Shown one piece after another: positions 14,499 through 18,404 of a stretch of 18,404 nucleotides of DNA. The position numbers and the translations under genes are program-made. The number at the start of each line of letters is the position of its first letter. The stretch's first letter is position 1. This DNA comes from RGIG4694 sp964501705 (GTDB lineage Bacteria; Bacillota; Clostridia; Oscillospirales; Ruminococcaceae): contig CAZCUQ010000025.1 of the NCBI GenBank assembly GCA_964501705.1, positions 1-18,404 of the forward strand, written 5' to 3'. The notes under the pieces are model-generated. The model ran no database searches and was not told the DNA's origin. It saw only the letters and a program-made list of their open reading frames with translations.

Positions 14499-14527
14499 AT
14501 TATAGCTCCAAACCAAAAAATTGTCAA
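14499..14527 (-). promoter_or_regulatory. Consensus promoter of the MATE gene
   Basis: On the minus strand TTGACA (14522-14527) and TATAAT (14499-14504) are both perfect with a 17 bp spacer. Unlike most promoters here it lacks the TGn extended -10. I see no clear operator beside it, so expression may be constitutive. Confidence 0.9.
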
Positions 14528-14566
14528 GTCGGATAGCGGATTTATTTTCATCGATTATCCGAAAGC

Positions 14567-14607
14567 AAAAAAGCAAGGGACAAATCGTTATTGCCCCTTG
14601 CTTTTTT
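14567..14607 (-). terminator. Terminator of the ior-paaK-ACT operon
   Basis: Read on the minus strand, a 13 bp stem (14595-14607 with 14567-14579, core GCAAGGG/CCCTTGC) with a 15-base loop is followed by a T-run. It starts about 13 bases after the ACT gene's stop codon and insulates the MATE promoter from read-through. Confidence 0.9.
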
Positions 14608-14620
14608 TATTTCAAATCTG

Positions 14621-15046
14621 TCATAAAATCATATTCTTTTCGGAAAGAGTTTCTATTCCCACAGCCGACAGTGCTTTTTCCGCCGCCTCATTGTCGCTTA
14701 CTCTGAATACGACATACGCTCCGTTGCCTGACGGCGCTGTGTAAGCGTACATATAATCTATATTGATCCCAGCGTCTCCGAGAGCTTCAAGCACCGCAGA
14801 AAGCGAACCCGATTCATCTTTCATCTTTACCGCCACAACATCCGTAACAGTAACAAGATTTCCGTCGGAGAGAATTTCCTTTGCTTTTGCCGTGTCCGAA
14901 ACGATAAGACGAAGAATTCCGAAATCGTTCGTGTCGGCTACACTTAACGCTCTGAGATTTATCCCCGCGTCCGCAAGCTTTTTCGCCGTGTCCAAGAGAA
15001 TACGGGGCTTATTTTCAACAAATACCGATAACTGCTTGATTGCCAT
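14621..15046 (-). CDS. Tandem ACT-domain protein
   Basis: The 141-residue protein is two ACT domains in a row (about 4-68 and 72-138), each opening with a beta strand and a Gly-containing loop (VENKPRILLDTAKKLADAGI and MKDESGSLSAVLEALGDAGI). ACT domains bind small ligands, usually amino acids. No enzyme domain is attached, so it is a stand-alone sensor or regulator. It lies 17 bases after the phenylacetate-CoA ligase gene with AAAGGAG before the ATG, and is the last gene of the operon. Stand-alone ACT proteins beside PaaK are frequent in anaerobes; binding of an aromatic amino acid or a direct effect on the ligase is inference. Confidence 0.9.
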   Translation of the reverse strand: MAIKQLSVFVENKPRILLDTAKKLADAGINLRALSVADTNDFGILRLIVSDTAKAKEILSDGNLVTVTDVVAVKMKDESGSLSAVLEALGDAGINIDYMYAYTAPSGNGAYVVFRVSDNEAAEKALSAVGIETLSEKNMIL

Positions 15047-15063
15047 AATATGTTCTCCTTTCG

Positions 15064-16371
15064 TCAGTCGTGAAGCTTTCTCTTATCGATTACTCTGACC
15101 GCCTTGCCCTCGGATCTGACTATTGATTTGGGCGGAACAAGATGAACCTTAGGTCCTATGCCGAGCATTGTACGCATTGCCGCGACAAGCTCCTTTTCCT
15201 TAGCCTGATTCTCGCCGACCTTGTCGGAGAACTGCTCCGGAGCAATTTCAACGTTGATATCGAATGTGTCGCTGTTGTTCACGCGGTCAACAATGATCTG
15301 ATAGTTGGGAGTGTAGCCCTCTTTCAGGAGAACTGTTTCTATCTGCGACGGGAATACATTTACCCCGCGGATTATAAGCATATCATCGCTTCTTCCCATA
15401 GGTTTGCTCATTTTTACGTGAGTGCGTCCGCAGGAGCAGTTCTTTCTCGTAAGAACACATATATCTCTCGTTCTATATCTGAGAAGCGGGAAAGCTTCCT
15501 TGTCGAGAGATGTGAACACAAGCTCGCCCTTTTCACCTTCGGGAAGAACCTCGCCCGTTTCGGGATTTATTATCTCCGCATAGAAATGATCCTCGTTGAT
15601 GTGCATACCCGTCTGTTCCGCGCACTCGAAAGAAACGCCCGGACCGCTCGTTTCGGTAAGCCCGTAGATATCGTAAGCCTTTATTCCGAGACTTTTTTCT
15701 ATTTCACGGCGCATTTCTTCAGTCCACGGCTCCGCTCCGAAGATACCCGCCTTAAGCTTGTTGTCTTCGGGCTTGTAGCCCGCTTCTTTCAGAGATTCGC
15801 CTATATACGCCGCATACGAGGGAGTACAGCAGAGTATGGTCGAACCGAGATCCATCATAAACTGTATCTGTCTTTCGGTATTTCCCGATGACATGGGAAG
15901 CGTGAGACAGCCTACCTTATGCGAGCCGCCGTTAAGTCCGGGGCCTCCCGTGAAAAGTCCGTAGCCGTAGCAAACCTGGCACACGTCCTCATTTGTTCCG
16001 CCTGCGGCAACTATTGCGCGGGCGCAGCATTCCTCCCAGATATCGATATCCTTTTGCGTGTAGAAAGCCACAACTCTCTTTCCCGTCGTTCCCGACGTGG
16101 ACTGGATACGGACACAGTTTTTGAGATCGGTCGCGAGAAGTCCGTAGGGATACGCTTCACGCAGATCGTCCTTGCAGAGAAACGGGAGCTTCTTAATGTC
16201 GTCAACGCTTTTTATGTCATCGGGAGTAACTCCCTTTTCGTCCATGAGCTTCTTGTAATAGGGAACGTTATCGTAAACATGGCGTACCTGCTTTACGATC
16301 TTTTCGTTCTGAATTTCAAGAATTTTTTCTCTTGACGCGGTTTCGATTTCTTCCTGATAGTAATTGCCCAT
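15064..16371 (-). CDS. paaK: Phenylacetate-CoA ligase (AMP-forming)
   Basis: This adenylate-forming enzyme joins phenylacetate or similar aryl-acetates to CoA with ATP to AMP and PPi; run backwards it can yield ATP from aryl-acetyl-CoA. It is 435 residues, the family size. Motifs: P-loop STSGTTGK (91-98), YGLTETSGPG (236-245), RYRTRD, and the C-terminal SEGKAVRVIDKR with catalytic Lys423. An AGGTG site lies eight bases before the ATG; the gap after iorB is 23 bp. Being co-transcribed with indolepyruvate:ferredoxin oxidoreductase, its natural substrates are probably the acids derived from Phe, Tyr or Trp. The sequence does not decide between aryl-acetate uptake and aryl-acetate release. Confidence 0.93.
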   Translation of the reverse strand: MGNYYQEEIETASREKILEIQNEKIVKQVRHVYDNVPYYKKLMDEKGVTPDDIKSVDDIKKLPFLCKDDLREAYPYGLLATDLKNCVRIQSTSGTTGKRVVAFYTQKDIDIWEECCARAIVAAGGTNEDVCQVCYGYGLFTGGPGLNGGSHKVGCLTLPMSSGNTERQIQFMMDLGSTILCCTPSYAAYIGESLKEAGYKPEDNKLKAGIFGAEPWTEEMRREIEKSLGIKAYDIYGLTETSGPGVSFECAEQTGMHINEDHFYAEIINPETGEVLPEGEKGELVFTSLDKEAFPLLRYRTRDICVLTRKNCSCGRTHVKMSKPMGRSDDMLIIRGVNVFPSQIETVLLKEGYTPNYQIIVDRVNNSDTFDINVEIAPEQFSDKVGENQAKEKELVAAMRTMLGIGPKVHLVPPKSIVRSEGKAVRVIDKRKLHD

Positions 16372-16394
16372 TTTCCATTCACCTCATATACCTG

Positions 16395-16970
16395 TTATTC
16401 AGCGTTCAGTCCTAGATCGAACGCTCTCCTGTTTACCTCGACAAACTGAGGCTTAACGCATTTTTCAATTGCAGAAAGCCATTTTTCTTCGGGGATATCA
16501 AAATATTTCGACAGTCTTCCCATAAGAACGATATTTACCGCCTTGCCGCTCCCCGCCTTTTCAGCGAGGCTCAAAGCGTCTATGCTGTCAACCGATATGC
16601 CTTTTGCCTTAAGCTCGTCAAGAATATTTTCGGGATACTCCTCCGCTCCCGTAATAACTGGCATTGGGTCTATCCGCTGAGTATTAACGACAACCGTTCC
16701 GCCTTTTTTCAGACACTTTATATGCCTTGCCGCTTCAAGCTTTTCAAATGATACGATAAAATCCGCCTCTCCCTCCGTAACAACGGGAGAATAGACCTTA
16801 TCTCCGAAACGGACATATGTAACGACGGAACCGCCGCGCTGGCTCATTCCGTGAACCTCGCTGACCTTTACGTCATATCCCTCGTCGGTGAGAAGAGCGC
16901 CGAGTAATTTGCTTGCAAGCAGACTTCCCTGACCGCCCACTCCGACGATCATAATATTCTTTGTTTCCAT
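16395..16970 (-). CDS. iorB: Indolepyruvate:ferredoxin oxidoreductase, beta subunit
   Basis: This is the smaller (gamma-type domain) subunit of the complex that oxidatively decarboxylates aryl-pyruvates to aryl-acetyl-CoA, reducing ferredoxin; it works with IorA and is oxygen sensitive. It has 191 residues. IMIVGVGGQGSLLASKLLG (6-24) is the family's opening fold and HGMSQRGGSVVTYVRFG (40-56) its most conserved stretch. Its ATG overlaps the iorA stop by one base (TAATG), fixing a one-to-one coupled expression of the two subunits. Confidence 0.95.
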   Translation of the reverse strand: METKNIMIVGVGGQGSLLASKLLGALLTDEGYDVKVSEVHGMSQRGGSVVTYVRFGDKVYSPVVTEGEADFIVSFEKLEAARHIKCLKKGGTVVVNTQRIDPMPVITGAEEYPENILDELKAKGISVDSIDALSLAEKAGSGKAVNIVLMGRLSKYFDIPEEKWLSAIEKCVKPQFVEVNRRAFDLGLNAE

Positions 16971-18404
16971 TATTCCTCACTCTCCTTTCCGATAGCTCCC
17001 ACACTGCAAAGCTCTGCACATACTCCGCAGCCCACGCATTGGGTGAAGTCGATATATCCCTTTTTATTCTTTACGCTGATCGCGGGGCAGCCAAGCTTCA
17101 TGCACTTTTTGCAGCCGACGCATTTATCCGTATCAACCTTTAGAGGAGCTTTCGGCTTCACGTATTTGAGAAGCATACACGGTCTGCGGGAAATTATCAC
17201 GGACGGCTCGGGAACAGACATTTCCTCAAGCACTGTTTCCTCACATTGTTTTAAATCGTAGGGATCGACTACCCTTACTCTGTTGATCCCGACTGCTCGG
17301 ACGAGCTGTTCGAGATCTACCGCATAAGCGGGATCTCCCCTTAGATTTTTTCCCGTCGTGGGATTCTGCTGATGTCCCGTCATTCCCGTTATGGAATTAT
17401 CGAGGATTATAACCGTGGAATCTGAAGCATTATAGGAAATATTAACAAGTCCCGTGATTCCCGAATGCATGAATGTGGAATCTCCGATAACACAGACGGT
17501 TTTTCCTTCCGTCTCCTCTTTGCCGATCTTGTTGAAGCCGTGTATTCCCGAAACGGAAGCTCCCATGCAGAGCGTCGTATCTATCGCAAAAAGCGGAGCG
17601 GAAGCTCCCAGCGTGTAACAGCCGATATCTCCGAGAGTGGTTATCTTATTCTTTGAAAGCACGTAAAATAATCCCCTGTGAGGACATCCCGCGCACATTA
17701 TCGGCGGACGAACGGGAATTCTGCTGTCAGCCGAAATACTTTCGGGCTGCTGCAACGCGAACGCTTTTCTGATCGTCGCCTGATTATATTCTCCGACAGG
17801 CGGGAACATTTCCTTTCCGATACAATCTATTCCGAGAGATTTTACGTGCGTTTCAATTATTCCGTCAAGCTCTTCAATAACGTAAAGCTTATGTACCGAA
17901 GCGGCAAAATTTTTTATCATTTTTACGGGCAGAGGATTTACAAGTCCCAGTTTAAGTACGGAAATCGTGTCACCGAACACTTCTTTGACATACTGATAGC
18001 ACGTACCCGAACAGATTATTCCTATATCTCCCGCGCCCTTTTCAACACGGTTAAGTTCTCCCGTCTCGCCGAGTTCCTCGCGGATCTTCAAGGTTCTTTC
18101 CTCGACAAACGGATGACGCGCCGTGGCGTTTGCGGGAGCCATTACGTACTTGCGCGGATTCTTTTCATATGCAAGCAGCGTCCTTTCTTCTCTGCCGAGC
18201 ATTTCAACGCTGCTGCTGCAATGAGCTATTCTCGTACACATTCTCACCATTACGGGAGTATCGTATTTTTCAGAAAATTCAAAAGCTTTTTTTACGAAAT
18301 CCTTAGCCTCTGCGGGGTCGGACGGTTCGAGCATGGGAATTTTTGCCGCTATCGCATGATGACGGGAATCCTGCTCGTTCTGCGACGAATGCATTGCGGG
18401 ATCG
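16970..18404 (-). CDS. iorA: Indolepyruvate:ferredoxin oxidoreductase, alpha subunit (partial, 5' end off the window)
   Basis: This is the large catalytic subunit: it binds thiamine diphosphate, takes indolepyruvate, phenylpyruvate or hydroxyphenylpyruvate, and passes electrons to ferredoxin through its own clusters. The 477 residues in view begin in the conserved DPAMHSSQNEQDSRHHA segment; roughly 110 N-terminal residues are missing, judged from the usual family length. An ATG at 18394 lies inside this conserved segment and is not the start. Visible parts: the C-terminal end of the transketolase-type domain, GDIGCYTLGASAPL and GDSTFMHSG with DNSITGMTGHQQNP (the TPP site), and two C-terminal [4Fe-4S] motifs, CVGCKKCMKLGCP and CVGCGVCAELCSV. 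It is the first gene in view of an iorA-iorB-paaK-ACT operon whose promoter lies outside. Confidence 0.95.
   Translation of the reverse strand, partial: DPAMHSSQNEQDSRHHAIAAKIPMLEPSDPAEAKDFVKKAFEFSEKYDTPVMVRMCTRIAHCSSSVEMLGREERTLLAYEKNPRKYVMAPANATARHPFVEERTLKIREELGETGELNRVEKGAGDIGIICSGTCYQYVKEVFGDTISVLKLGLVNPLPVKMIKNFAASVHKLYVIEELDGIIETHVKSLGIDCIGKEMFPPVGEYNQATIRKAFALQQPESISADSRIPVRPPIMCAGCPHRGLFYVLSKNKITTLGDIGCYTLGASAPLFAIDTTLCMGASVSGIHGFNKIGKEETEGKTVCVIGDSTFMHSGITGLVNISYNASDSTVIILDNSITGMTGHQQNPTTGKNLRGDPAYAVDLEQLVRAVGINRVRVVDPYDLKQCEETVLEEMSVPEPSVIISRRPCMLLKYVKPKAPLKVDTDKCVGCKKCMKLGCPAISVKNKKGYIDFTQCVGCGVCAELCSVGAIGKESEE

Noticed and set aside
15142..15891. Plus-strand frame of 249 codons inside the phenylacetate-CoA ligase region
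   Set aside because: It is antisense to a gene with every family motif intact, with no promoter or ribosome site of its own.

Overview
The window looks like a draft or metagenome-derived contig from an anaerobic, low-to-mid GC Firmicute of class Clostridia, most likely a Ruminococcus-like member of the Oscillospiraceae. This rests on protein style (a DUF6062 family protein, U32/TrhP, MltG with a long acidic cytosolic head, indolepyruvate:ferredoxin oxidoreductase), strong AGGAGG-type ribosome binding sites and sigma-A-type promoters. It cannot be pinned to a species by eye. A run of ten Ns inside rnhA shows that the assembly is not closed here.

Layout, left to right. (1) 1-236: a divergent promoter pair. 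One promoter faces off the left edge, towards a gene with only a few codons in the window. The other drives a DUF6062 protein (237-920). (2) 920-951: a bidirectional terminator shared with a convergent orphan sugar-type solute-binding lipoprotein (964-2358). Its consensus promoter carries a LacI/CcpA-like palindrome just downstream of the -10. (3) 2591-8385, minus strand: a tight six-gene operon in the order DUF2156 protein, DJ-1/PfpI protein, 5-formyltetrahydrofolate cyclo-ligase, MltG lytic transglycosylase, U32/TrhP-like tRNA-modification protein, secreted SGNH/GDSL hydrolase. It has one promoter (8418-8446) and one terminator (2546-2579). (4) 8527-9897: a divergent two-gene operon of a TrmH/SpoU rRNA or tRNA methyltransferase and ribonuclease HI (interrupted by the N gap), with a terminator. 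(5) 9909-10258, minus: a small single-pass membrane protein gene that appears broken, by a frameshift at an A-run and an in-frame TAA. (6) 10450-13095: a BlaI-type repressor and a BlaR1-like M56 metalloprotease under a promoter carrying two perfect BlaI boxes. The extracellular half of the sensor shows no penicillin-binding motifs. (7) 13112-14464, minus: a MATE efflux pump under its own consensus promoter. (8) 14567-18404, minus: an operon iorA (cut by the right edge) - iorB - phenylacetate-CoA ligase - tandem ACT protein, with a terminator.

How they work together. Region 8 is a coherent module for interconverting aryl-pyruvates, aryl-acetyl-CoAs and aryl-acetates with ferredoxin, probably with amino-acid sensing by the ACT protein. 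Region 3 combines cell-wall processing (MltG), tRNA wobble-uridine hydroxylation (U32) and one-carbon salvage; it resembles the conserved mltG-trhP neighbourhood of Firmicutes. Region 6 is a signal-dependent proteolytic switch whose input is not evident; no beta-lactamase gene lies beside it. I found no CRISPR array, insertion sequence, phage gene, tRNA or rRNA. The most unusual items are the non-PBP sensor domain of the BlaR1-like protein, the broken small membrane gene beside it, and the exactly duplicated four-ligand motif in the DUF6062 protein.
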